Part shown: positions 56,775 through 64,000 of the stretch, in pieces | How positions within the stretch are numbered: position 1 is the first letter of the stretch | Layout of the letters: each line of letters starts with the position of its first letter | NCBI GenBank assembly: GCA_004297465.1 | Contig: SCUB01000019.1 | Coordinates: forward strand, 254,501 to 318,500 | Length of the DNA stretch: 64,000 nucleotides | Direction: 5' to 3' | Source: Xanthobacteraceae bacterium | GTDB lineage: Bacteria; Pseudomonadota; Alphaproteobacteria; Rhizobiales; Xanthobacteraceae | Notes under the pieces: generated by a model | The model's database searches: none | Told to the model about the DNA's origin: nothing | The model's input: the letters and a program-made list of their open reading frames with translations, nothing else | Position numbers and translations under genes: made by a program

Positions 56775-57431
56775 ATGACGAAGCGGGAATCGGCAGGCAG
56801 GACGGATGGCGGGCGTGGCGCAGCCGTGTCCGACCCGTTCGATGCCATCGCGCGGCTCGAACGCCGTCTTGCGGCGGCGCGGCGGCGCATCGCTGCGCTC
56901 GAGGCGCATGCCGACACCGACATGCTGACCGGCATCCTCAACCGCCGCGGCTTTGTCCGCGAGCTGCGTCGCTCGCTGGCCTATGCGCGGCGCTACGGCG
57001 CGACGGCGGCGCTGGTCTATTTCGATGTCGACGAGCTCAAACCTGTCAACGACCGTCATGGCCATGCCGCGGGCGACGCCGCGCTGCGCCATGTCGCGCG
57101 CGCGCTGGCCGCCCTTGTGCGGGTGTCCGACGTGATCGGACGGCTCGGCGGCGACGAGTTCGCCGTGCTGATGTGGAATGTCTCGGCGCAGGATGCCCGC
57201 GCCAAGGCGACGCAGATCGAACGCGCGATCGCGGCCGTGGCGGTTGCGTGCCGTGCCGGTCCGGTCGTGGTCGGCGCATCGGCCGGCGTGACCCTTTGCG
57301 GCGGGGATGACGAGGTCGAGGCTGTGCTCGACCGCGCCGACCAGGCCATGTATGCGCGCAAGCGAGCGCGCCGGGACGCCGCCGCATCATCCGGTTCGAT
57401 GATGGCGCATCGGGCCGCCGAAAGCGGGTAA
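56775..57431 (+). CDS. Diguanylate cyclase (GGDEF domain)
   Basis: 218 aa. Short N-terminal coiled region (AIARLERRLAAARRRIAALE) then a GGDEF domain: DMLTGILNRRGFVRELR, LVYFDVDELKPVNDRHGHAAGD and an intact signature GRLGGDEFAVLM. Makes cyclic-di-GMP. No sensor domain, membrane helix or obvious RxxD inhibitory site is visible. Start ATG 56775; a GTG at the 16th codon or so (SDPFDAIARLERR) is an alternative. Confidence 0.9.
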   Translation: MTKRESAGRTDGGRGAAVSDPFDAIARLERRLAAARRRIAALEAHADTDMLTGILNRRGFVRELRRSLAYARRYGATAALVYFDVDELKPVNDRHGHAAGDAALRHVARALAALVRVSDVIGRLGGDEFAVLMWNVSAQDARAKATQIERAIAAVAVACRAGPVVVGASAGVTLCGGDDEVEAVLDRADQAMYARKRARRDAAASSGSMMAHRAAESG

Positions 57432-57478
57432 TGCCGATTGTCCGCTTTCGTGCCGTTGCGGGTTGCCCGGATCCCGCT

Positions 57479-57685
57479 TCAGGCGATGATGTCGGGCGTG
57501 ATCTGGTCTTCGATGAAGGTGATGCGGTCACGCAATTGCAGCTTGCGTTTTTTCAGGCGTTGCAATTGCAGCACGTCGGAGGCCGCCGAATGCTGCAGCG
57601 CTTCGATCGCGGCGTCGAGGTCGCGGTGTTCCTGCCGCAACCGCGAAAGTTCGGCAAACAGCGCGTGCTCACTATCGTCATTCAT
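57479..57685 (-). CDS. DUF465 (YdcH-like) small coiled-coil protein
   Basis: 68 aa helical hairpin: MNDDSEHALFAELSRLRQEH, RDLDAAIEALQHSAASDVLQ, LQRLKKRKLQLRDRITFIED. The DxxI...LKKRKLxLRDxI pattern is diagnostic of DUF465. The frame is open 65 codons further upstream, but family homology starts here. It faces a second DUF465 gene in divergent orientation. Function unknown. Confidence 0.85.
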   Translation of the reverse strand: MNDDSEHALFAELSRLRQEHRDLDAAIEALQHSAASDVLQLQRLKKRKLQLRDRITFIEDQITPDIIA

Positions 57686-57900
57686 GACGGGCGGAGATTC
57701 CATTGACCATGGTTGCACCGTCGTTAACGGCAAAAACCCATTGATTATTGCCATTTGCCACACCGCCAGCAAGTCCTTGGGTAGCGAACGCGCGTTTTCT
57801 ACCGCCGATTGCGACAGCCATGTGTCATCCCCAGTCGACAGATAGGTCGGCTGATGTACAATGCTGCCATCAGGCCGCAATCTGATGAAGGAGACCGAAT

Positions 57901-58080
57901 ATGGCGATCCAGGCGCATCTTGCAGAACTCGAACGCAAACACGAGATGCTCGAAAGCGAATTGCACCAAGCGCTCATCCATCCTTCGACGGATGATCTGA
58001 AAATCGCCGAGCTCAAACGCAAGAAGCTGCTGGTCAAGGACGAAATCGAACGGTTGCGCGCCGCGCACACGATTCACTGA
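57901..58080 (+). CDS. DUF465 (YdcH-like) small coiled-coil protein, second copy
   Basis: 59 aa: MAIQAHLAELERKHEMLESE, LHQALIHPSTDDLKIAELKR, KKLLVKDEIERLRAAHTIH. The P-x3-D-x2-IAELKRKKLxLKDEI pattern is very typical. AAGGAG lies 9-11 nt upstream of the ATG. It is the classic short form, while the divergent neighbour has a more Gln/Arg-rich helix. Paired divergent DUF465 genes are often seen in rhizobia. Confidence 0.9.
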   Translation: MAIQAHLAELERKHEMLESELHQALIHPSTDDLKIAELKRKKLLVKDEIERLRAAHTIH

Positions 58081-58231
58081 ATTACTGAAATCGCGAAGTC
58101 AGGCCAGGTTCGGCGGATCATGGATTTGCCGGCAGATGTCGCGGCGCGTCTCACGGGCTTTGTCATGAAGTCCACGGACGCGAGCCTCGCGGCGTCGTCA
58201 TGATTTGTCACGATGTCGTGGTTTTGCAAGC

Positions 58232-59350
58232 TCATGCCGCGGCCAGCGCCGCGACATGCCGCGCGATCGCCAGCGACGCGGTGAGCCCCGGCGATTCAAT
58301 GCCGAACAGGTTGACGAGCCCTTCGAGCCCATGCACGTCGGGGCCGTCGATACGGAAGTCCTGCGTCGCGACCGCGGGCGGCACGATCTTCGGCCGCACC
58401 CCGGCATAGGCCGGCGCCAGCGCGCCGTCCGGCAGGCCCGGCCAGTAGCGCCGGATCGCCGGATAGAATTGCGCGGCGCGGCCGGGGTCGACGGCATAAT
58501 CGAGATCGTCGGCGCTGGCGGCGTTCAGCCATTCGACATCGGGGCCGAACTTGGCCTGCCCGCCGAGATCGAGCGTCAGATGCACGCCGAGTCCGCCCGG
58601 CACCGGCACCGGATAGATCAGGCGCGAGAACGGCGCGCGCGCGGTGCAGGCAAAATAGTTGCCCTTGGCGAAATACGGCTGTGGAACGTGCCGTTCGTCG
58701 AGGCCCGCGATGGCGCGCGCCAGTGCCGGGGCGTGCAGGCCCGCGGCGTTGACGAGCGTGCGGCAGCGGAGCCGCATTGGCGCCGCGCCGCCGGCCGTGA
58801 CGACGAATCCCCCTTGCACGGCCTCGGCGCTTAGCATCGCGGCATGGAAGGCGAAGGCCGCGCCATGACTTTCCGCCTCGCCCCGCAGCGCCAGCATGTA
58901 GGCGTGGCTGTCGATGATGCCGGTCGAGGGCGAGATCAGCGCGGCCGTGGCGGAAAGTTCCGGTTCGAGCGCATGGGCCCGCCGGGCGTCGATCAGTTCC
59001 AGGTCGTCCACGCCGTTGGCGGCGGCGCGCGCCTTGATGGCGGCGAGGCGTTCGGCCTCCTCGGCGGAGGTTGCCACGATCAGCTTGCCGATACGGTGAT
59101 GCGGCACATGGCGGCTGCGGCAGAACTCGTACAGCAGCGCGCGTCCGGCCACGCACAGCCGCGCCATCAGGCTGCCGGCCGCGTAATAGATGCCGGCATG
59201 GATCACCTCGCTGTTGCGCGACGAGGTGCCGCTGCCGATGCCGCCCGCGGCTTCCAGCACCACCACCTCGCGGCCGCTGGCGGCCAATTCGCGCGCGACC
59301 GCAAGGCCGATCACGCCGGTGCCGACGACGAGGCAGTCAGTGGTGTCCAT
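58232..59350 (-). CDS. lhgO: FAD-dependent L-2-hydroxyglutarate oxidase-like protein
   Basis: 372 aa DAO-family flavoprotein. FAD motif [19 protein letters not shown] and E in [88 protein letters not shown]. These fit LhgO/YgaF, which oxidises L-2-hydroxyglutarate and passes electrons to quinone. Other 2-hydroxy acids are possible. No csiD or lhgD neighbour to confirm. Confidence 0.85.
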   Translation of the reverse strand: MDTTDCLVVGTGVIGLAVARELAASGREVVVLEAAGGIGSGTSSRNSEVIHAGIYYAAGSLMARLCVAGRALLYEFCRSRHVPHHRIGKLIVATSAEEAERLAAIKARAAANGVDDLELIDARRAHALEPELSATAALISPSTGIIDSHAYMLALRGEAESHGAAFAFHAAMLSAEAVQGGFVVTAGGAAPMRLRCRTLVNAAGLHAPALARAIAGLDERHVPQPYFAKGNYFACTARAPFSRLIYPVPVPGGLGVHLTLDLGGQAKFGPDVEWLNAASADDLDYAVDPGRAAQFYPAIRRYWPGLPDGALAPAYAGVRPKIVPPAVATQDFRIDGPDVHGLEGLVNLFGIESPGLTASLAIARHVAALAAA

Positions 59351-59479
59351 GAGGGTCCTTGCGGGCGGGAAGACGGGCGGGAAGAATCGTCAGCCCGGCA
59401 ATAGCCCCGGAGGCAGGGAGGAGGCAAGAACGCCGGATGGGGCAAGAATTATGGGGCAGGAATACTGGAGGGGAAAGCG

Positions 59480-59932
59480 TCAGGAGGCCCGCGAGCGCGC
59501 CGGCTCGATCAGGTAGCCGAACGACGCGGTCTCGGGGGCGCCGGGCGCCGTGGTCGCCGTGTCATGGGCCGGCTCGATGACGATGGCGGCGCAGCCGGTG
59601 CGGCCGGCGAGCCGCGTGGCGGTGTCAAGGATGCTGCGATTGAGCGACGCACCGGGCAACTGACCCATGATGACGTCGGAAACGCGCAGAAACTTGCCGA
59701 ACCGCAGATTGTGCTCAATCCGGTAGGTGAACAGCGCATGCAGATAGCCGCGGCGGTCGCGGATCGCCATCAACCCGCCGCGCTCGGCCGATTGCCGGGA
59801 CCAGCGCCGAGCGAAGGCGAGCCACGAGTCCAGGGAGATCGCCGGGTCGAACAGCCGCACCAAGGGGTAGGCCAGCCGCGCGCGGTGACTGCCCAACAAC
59901 TCCCCCTCGAATATATCGGTGGCCGCCTGCAC
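59480..59932 (-). CDS. Conserved-looking protein of unknown function, GNAT-like
   Basis: 150 aa from GTG 59932, with AAGGA 7 nt upstream. Sequence from IFEGELLGSHRARLAYPLVRLFDPAISLD through RRGYLHALFTYRIEH and FLRVSDVIMGQLPGA to AIVIEPAH looks like a compact alpha/beta domain; the central beta strands and GCAAIVIEP suggest an acyltransferase-type fold, but there is no clear acetyl-CoA loop. A longer frame to 60151 includes Cys-rich, unconserved-looking sequence. No family assigned. Confidence 0.6.
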   Translation of the reverse strand: MQAATDIFEGELLGSHRARLAYPLVRLFDPAISLDSWLAFARRWSRQSAERGGLMAIRDRRGYLHALFTYRIEHNLRFGKFLRVSDVIMGQLPGASLNRSILDTATRLAGRTGCAAIVIEPAHDTATTAPGAPETASFGYLIEPARSRAS

Positions 59933-60308
59933 GTTCTGATCCTTGTCTGGAGAGCGGCAGATTGAAGGGCACGGCCAGGTTTGACATTGAGACAGGTCAA
60001 CAATGCAATTCTGCCATGGCTTGCCAGATGGAATGCAGGACTCGCGCCCGCGGGCGGTACATCGCATGGCGACGGCCTGTTCATCCGGTTTGACGCGATG
60101 GCGCAAAGTCTCGAAAAGCCTGCCGCAAACTGACTTCTCGGCGATTGCCAATTTGGGACGGCTGCATTTACCTGAAAAGAGCTGGAAAATGGCCTCCCAA
60201 GCCTACGATTCCGTCAAGCTCTTTTGCGAGCGATTGGCAAAATTTTTAATTTTGCAAAACCGCTTGATGATATAGATCAAAGCCGTCGCACGCCCTGGAG
60301 GCCGTTTG
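59933..60308 (+). promoter_or_regulatory. fnrN upstream region: AT-rich palindrome and FNR-type box
   Basis: An AT-richer stretch. GCAAAATT-TTT-AATTTTGC at 60237-60255 is a perfect 8-bp-arm palindrome. ATGAT-ATAG-ATCAA at 60267-60280 matches the FNR consensus TTGAT-N4-ATCAA with one change. Its centre lies only 35 bp before the GTG start, too close for class II activation, so it is placed for repression of fnrN by its own product. The 90-codon plus-strand frame (60003-60275) is not supported. Confidence 0.65.
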
Positions 60309-61028
60309 GTGTCGCCTGCGCAGTTGAATGGTAGCTGCCGTCTCGGCAAGGAAGTCTGCATCGACTGCAAGGTGCGGTTCATGAGCATCTGTTCCGCGCT
60401 TGAAGCTCATGAGTTGCCGGAATTCGACGTGCTGATCCAGCGGGCGAACTTTGCACCGCGTGCCGCGCTGTTTGCCCAGGACCAGCCCGCCGACGCCGTC
60501 TACAACCTCACCGAAGGCGTGGTGCGTCTCTATAAGCTGCTGCCCGACGGCCGGCGCCAGATCATCGGCTTCGCGCTGCCCGGCGACTTCCTGGGCCTGG
60601 CGATGGCCGAGCGTTACGGCTTCAGCGCCGACGCGGTGGATACGGTGAGCGCCTGCCGCCTCGCCCGCGAGGAGTTCGCCCATTATCTCGACGCCAAGCC
60701 GCATTTGCTGCGCCGGCTGCACGAATACACCACCCACGAACTGAGCCTGGCGCAGGACCAGATGGTCCTGCTGGGCCGCCGCAACGCCGAGGAGAAGGTC
60801 GCCACCTTCCTCGTCAACTGGCGCGACCGCTGGGCCCGTCTGACCGGCAAGGCGGTCACCGTGCCGCTGCCGATGAGCCGCCAGGACATCGCCGACTTCC
60901 TCGGCCTGACCATCGAGACTGTCAGCCGCACATTCAGCCGGCTCGGCAAAGACAAGACCATCCTCATTGTCCCCGACGGTATCCGAGTGCTTGATCCGCA
61001 GCGGATGGAACGGCTTGCCGCCGCCTGA
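60309..61028 (+). CDS. fnrN: FnrN-type oxygen-sensing Crp/Fnr regulator
   Basis: 239 aa. N-terminal cysteines Cys17-x2-Cys20-x7-Cys28 and Cys116 fit the [4Fe-4S] FnrN group. cNMP-binding-like beta roll (YNLTEGVVRLYKLLPDGRRQI), dimer helix, and C-terminal HTH SRQDIADFLGLTIETVSRTFSRLGKD with the E-x2-SR recognition helix. GTG at 60309 is 6 nt after GGAGG. It should activate the nap and ccoNOQP promoters below 0.5% oxygen or so, as in rhizobia; the threshold is general family knowledge. Confidence 0.93.
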   Translation: MSPAQLNGSCRLGKEVCIDCKVRFMSICSALEAHELPEFDVLIQRANFAPRAALFAQDQPADAVYNLTEGVVRLYKLLPDGRRQIIGFALPGDFLGLAMAERYGFSADAVDTVSACRLAREEFAHYLDAKPHLLRRLHEYTTHELSLAQDQMVLLGRRNAEEKVATFLVNWRDRWARLTGKAVTVPLPMSRQDIADFLGLTIETVSRTFSRLGKDKTILIVPDGIRVLDPQRMERLAAA

Positions 61029-61072
61029 CAAGAACTTTTCCCAGCTTTCTCATCGCCGCCGAATCGTTTTGT

Positions 61073-61086
61073 TTGATTTGTATCAA
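61073..61086 (+). promoter_or_regulatory. FNR/FixK box upstream of ccoNOQP
   Basis: Perfect TTGAT-TTGT-ATCAA. TATGAAT at 61107-61113 can serve as a -10, giving a start near 61121 and a box centre at about -41.5. The 5' UTR would be ~50 nt. Confidence 0.88.
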
Positions 61087-61172
61087 GGCGTCCGATAGGG
61101 GGCGCGTATGAATGTCCACTTGTTGCATCGCATGATTTTCTTATGCCGGTGCATCCACCTTGGGGCTGCGAA

Positions 61173-62828
61173 ATGGCGCAAAACATCTCTTCCGGAAAAC
61201 GAATCACGCTTGGCGAAGGCGGAACCGCTCTGGTTTTCGCCGTTTTTGCCCTGTTCTGCCTGGTGGTGGCGGCCAACGCCCATACGGCGGCCTACGCCTT
61301 CCACGCCATTATCTTCTCGGCGGCCGGCGTCGGGGCGGTGTTCCTGATTTTCAGCAATTACGCCCGGCGCGGCGACGCGCTGCCGGCGCTCACCATCGGC
61401 GGCAAGCCCAACTACAACTATGGGCCGGTGAAGTTCACCGCGATCGCGGCGATGATCTGGGGCGTCGCCGGCTTTCTGGTCGGTGTCATCGCCGCGCTGC
61501 AACTGGCGTTTCCGGTCATCAATTTCGACCTGCCCTGGATCTCGTTCGGCCGCCTGCGGCCGCTGCACACCTCGGCGGTGATCTTCGCCTTCGGCGGCAA
61601 CGTGCTGATCGCGACCGCGTTCTATGTCGTGCAGCGCACCTCGCGCGCGCGTCTCGCCGGCTACCTGTCGCCGTGGTTCGTGGTGCTCGGCTACAACCTG
61701 TTCATCGTGATCGCCGGCACCGGCTATCTGCTCGGCATCACCCAGAGCAAGGAATACGCCGAACCGGAATGGTACGCCGATTTGTGGCTGACCGTGGTGT
61801 GGGTGGCCTTCCTGCTGGTCTACCTGGCGACGCTGATGCGCCGCACCGAGCCGCACATCTACGTCGCCAACTGGTTCTATCTCGCGTTCATTATAACGAT
61901 CGCGGTGCTGCATCTGGGCAATAACGCCGCGATCCCGGTTTCGGTGTTCTCGCCGAAATCCTACATCGTGTGGTCGGGCGTGCAGGACGCCATGGTGCAG
62001 TGGTGGTACGGCCACAACGCGGTCGGCTTCTTCCTGACCGCCGGCTTCCTCGGCATCATGTACTACTTCGTGCCCAAGCGCGCCGACCGGCCGGTCTATT
62101 CCTACCGCCTGTCGATCATCCACTTCTGGGCGCTGATCTTCCTCTACATCTGGGCCGGCCCGCACCACCTGCACTACACGGCGCTGCCGGACTGGGCGCA
62201 GACGCTGGGCATGACCTTCTCGGTGATGCTGTGGATGCCGTCCTGGGGCGGCATGATCAACGGCCTGATGACGCTGTCGGGCGCGTGGGACAAGCTGCGC
62301 ACCGATCCGGTGCTGCGCATGATGGTGGTGTCGATCGCCTTCTACGGCATGTCGACCTTCGAAGGTCCGATGATGTCGATCAAGTCGGTCAACGCGCTGT
62401 CGCATTACACCGACTGGACCATCGGCCACGTGCATTCCGGCGCGCTGGGCTGGGTCGCCTTCGTGTCGTTCGGCGCGCTGTATTGCGTGATCCCGTGGGT
62501 TTACAACCGCAAGGGGCTGTACTCGCTCAAGCTGGTCAACTGGCACTTCTGGATCGCAACCCTCGGCATCGTGCTCTACATCACCGCGATGTGGGTGTCG
62601 GGCATCCTGCAAGGCCTGATGTGGCGCGCCTACACCTCGCTCGGCTTCCTTGAGTATTCCTTCATCGAAACCGTCGAGGCGATGCACCCGTTCTACGTCA
62701 TCCGTGCGCTGGGCGGCGTGCTGTTCCTGCTGGGCAGCCTGATCATGGCCTGGAATATCTACAAGACAATCACCGCGACCGAAGCAGCCTCGCCGGCGGG
62801 CGAGGCGGCGTTGGCTCCGGCGGAGTGA
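61173..62828 (+). CDS. ccoN: cbb3-type cytochrome c oxidase subunit I
   Basis: 551 aa catalytic subunit (FixN). About 12 helices with haem/copper His ligands: [62 protein letters not shown] and [20 protein letters not shown]. High-affinity terminal oxidase for growth at low oxygen. [17 protein letters not shown] chosen as start; the FNR box lies 87-100 nt upstream. Operon continues with ccoO, ccoQ and ccoP. Confidence 0.97.
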   Translation: MAQNISSGKRITLGEGGTALVFAVFALFCLVVAANAHTAAYAFHAIIFSAAGVGAVFLIFSNYARRGDALPALTIGGKPNYNYGPVKFTAIAAMIWGVAGFLVGVIAALQLAFPVINFDLPWISFGRLRPLHTSAVIFAFGGNVLIATAFYVVQRTSRARLAGYLSPWFVVLGYNLFIVIAGTGYLLGITQSKEYAEPEWYADLWLTVVWVAFLLVYLATLMRRTEPHIYVANWFYLAFIITIAVLHLGNNAAIPVSVFSPKSYIVWSGVQDAMVQWWYGHNAVGFFLTAGFLGIMYYFVPKRADRPVYSYRLSIIHFWALIFLYIWAGPHHLHYTALPDWAQTLGMTFSVMLWMPSWGGMINGLMTLSGAWDKLRTDPVLRMMVVSIAFYGMSTFEGPMMSIKSVNALSHYTDWTIGHVHSGALGWVAFVSFGALYCVIPWVYNRKGLYSLKLVNWHFWIATLGIVLYITAMWVSGILQGLMWRAYTSLGFLEYSFIETVEAMHPFYVIRALGGVLFLLGSLIMAWNIYKTITATEAASPAGEAALAPAE

Positions 62829-62836
62829 GGGCGATC

Positions 62837-63571
62837 ATGTCCATCTGGCAAAAGCACGCAATCTTCGAGAAGAACTCGATCATCCTCTCGCTCGGCATCG
62901 TGGTGGTGATCGCCATCGGCGGCCTGGTCGAGATCGCGCCGCTGTTCTACCTCAAGAACACCATCGAGAAGGTCAGCGGCATGCGGGCCTACACGCCGCT
63001 GGAACTCGCCGGCCGCAACATCTATGTGCGCGAGGGCTGCTACAACTGCCACTCGCAGATGGTGCGTCCCTTGCGCGACGAGGTCGAGCGCTACGGCCAT
63101 TATTCGCTGGCCGCGGAATCGATGTACGACCATCCGTTCCAGTGGGGCTCGAAGCGCACCGGGCCGGATCTCGCCCGCGTCGGCGGCAAGTATTCGGACG
63201 ACTGGCACCGCGACCACCTGAACCGGCCGCAGGCCGTGGTTCCGGGCTCGGTGATGCCGGCCTATCCATGGCTCGCCAGGACCGATCTGGACTACGCCCA
63301 TATCGGCGACGACATGAAAGTGCAGGCGCTGCTTGGCGTGCCCTACAGCGCCGAGATGATCGCCAGCGCCGCCGCTGACATCAAGGCGCAGGCCACTCCC
63401 GACGATCCGGGCGCGGCCGATCTCGCCAAGCGCTACCCCAAGGTCAACGCCCGCGACTTCGACACCAATCCGGCCAGGATCACCGAAGCCGACGCGCTGA
63501 TCGCCTATCTGCAGGTGATCGGCACCATGGTCGACTTCAAGCTTTACGACGACAAGGCCAACGTGCGCTGA
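62837..63571 (+). CDS. ccoO: cbb3-type cytochrome c oxidase subunit II (monohaem cytochrome c)
   Basis: 244 aa. N-terminal anchor helix ([24 protein letters not shown]), haem c site [20 protein letters not shown] with the axial Met in [11 protein letters not shown], and [20 protein letters not shown]. Transfers electrons to CcoN. 8 nt after ccoN. Confidence 0.97.
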   Translation: MSIWQKHAIFEKNSIILSLGIVVVIAIGGLVEIAPLFYLKNTIEKVSGMRAYTPLELAGRNIYVREGCYNCHSQMVRPLRDEVERYGHYSLAAESMYDHPFQWGSKRTGPDLARVGGKYSDDWHRDHLNRPQAVVPGSVMPAYPWLARTDLDYAHIGDDMKVQALLGVPYSAEMIASAAADIKAQATPDDPGAADLAKRYPKVNARDFDTNPARITEADALIAYLQVIGTMVDFKLYDDKANVR

Positions 63572-63587
63572 GGCGGAGGAGGATCAG

Positions 63588-63740
63588 ATGGAAAAATACC
63601 TATCCGTCGCCGAGTTCGCCCAGACCTGGGGCCTCGTCTATTTCGTCGCAATATTTCTGGCTGTGCTGGTGTACGCGCTCTGGCCCTCGCGGCAGGCCGC
63701 GTTCGACCAGGCCGCTCGCATGCCATTGAGAGAGGATTGA
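63588..63740 (+). CDS. ccoQ: cbb3-type cytochrome c oxidase subunit IV (small)
   Basis: 50 aa, one helix: MEKYLSVAEFAQTWGLVYFV then AIFLAVLVYALWPSRQAAFD. Stabilises the oxidase complex. GGAGGAGGATC precedes the ATG. Spacing of 16 nt from ccoO. Confidence 0.93.
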   Translation: MEKYLSVAEFAQTWGLVYFVAIFLAVLVYALWPSRQAAFDQAARMPLRED

Positions 63741-63745
63741 CGCCC

Positions 63746-64000
63746 GTGTCGACAGACAACAAACCGATTGTGGATCCGCATACCGGCACCCAGACCACGG
63801 GACACGTGTGGGACGATATCCAGGAACTCAACACGCCGCTGCCGCGCTGGTGGGTGTGGCTGTTCTACGCGACCATCGTGTGGTCGGTCGGCTACTGGAT
63901 CGTTTATCCGACCTGGCCGCTGATCTCGTCCTATACCGGCGGCGTCTTCGAGTGGCGCTCGCGCAACGCGATCGTCGAGGACCTTGCCGCTCTCAAGGCG
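63746..64000 (+). CDS. ccoP: cbb3-type cytochrome c oxidase subunit III (dihaem), 5' part
   Basis: First 85 codons; the haem domains lie beyond the window. GTG start at 63746, STDNKPIVDPHTGTQTTGH, then WDDIQELNTPLPRWWVWLFY, a diagnostic CcoP N-terminus with the conserved membrane helix (FYATIVWSVGYWIVYPTWPL). It starts 5 nt after the ccoQ stop. Confidence 0.95.
   Translation, partial: MSTDNKPIVDPHTGTQTTGHVWDDIQELNTPLPRWWVWLFYATIVWSVGYWIVYPTWPLISSYTGGVFEWRSRNAIVEDLAALKA

Noticed and set aside
60003-60275. A 90-codon plus-strand frame before fnrN
   Set aside because: No ribosome site, contains the palindrome and most of the FNR-type box, and composition is not protein-like.

Overview
The window is a high-GC, gene-dense chromosomal segment of an alphaproteobacterium. 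It is most like Hyphomicrobiales (Rhizobiales), probably Bradyrhizobiaceae or Xanthobacteraceae. The signs are: GapR, CpdR and C-minus L36 genes; an alpha-type ornithine decarboxylase leader; a ROSE RNA thermometer; CtrA-like sites; an FnrN-type regulator beside ccoNOQP; and dispersed intergenic palindromes typical of Bradyrhizobium relatives. This placement is inferred from gene content only. There is no prophage, insertion sequence, CRISPR array or rRNA. One tRNA (Val, GAC) is present.

Layout. 1-1047: 5' part of an ornithine decarboxylase gene (minus strand) with a long structured leader that contains a short uORF and an attenuator-like hairpin. 1207-10108: a small membrane protein, Dcp peptidase, a DUF1007/NicO metal-export pair, a TRAP permease pair with no binding protein, ferrochelatase, and a QmcA/NfeD pair. 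10131-17469: envelope genes (KdsD, an outer-membrane barrel protein, GalU, an MltB-like transglycosylase, a DUF459 protein). 17532-24511: an AT-richer orphan gene behind gltD and gltB. 25049-29707: Hsp20 with RpoH promoter and ROSE element, a lipase-like hydrolase, HisN, an anti-Shine-Dalgarno sRNA, N-formylglutamate amidohydrolase, CpdR and tRNA-Val. 29813-37414: HdeD and a periplasmic nitrate reductase operon in E. coli order (napF slot-D-A-G-H-B-C), in which the napF slot holds a NapD-like protein. 37771-49636: L36, a TPR protein, pyruvate kinase, DUF1036, DUF1244, GapR, a DUF882 protein, an L,D-transpeptidase, an orphan sigma-54 response regulator and PepF. 49846-58080: a CoxIV-like peptide, pntAA-AB-B, S21, purEK, an MFS transporter flanked by a duplicated promoter, a diguanylate cyclase and two DUF465 proteins. 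58232-64000: an LhgO-like oxidase, an unknown protein, FnrN and ccoNOQ plus the start of ccoP.

How it works together. The respiratory genes form a visible low-oxygen regulon. FnrN carries the cysteines for an Fe-S cluster. Perfect TTGAT-N4-ATCAA boxes lie 41-42 bp upstream of plausible start points for both nap and ccoNOQP. A near-perfect box sits close to the fnrN start codon, where it would suit autorepression. Thus high-affinity cbb3 respiration and periplasmic nitrate reduction should switch on together.

The most unusual items are the NapF/NapD-like hybrid at the head of the nap operon, the ~87-nt RNA with two anti-SD loops, the ornithine decarboxylase leader with uORF and mutually exclusive hairpins, the DUF459 protein lacking the expected catalytic Ser and His, and the MFS gene bracketed by duplicated 34-bp promoter segments.
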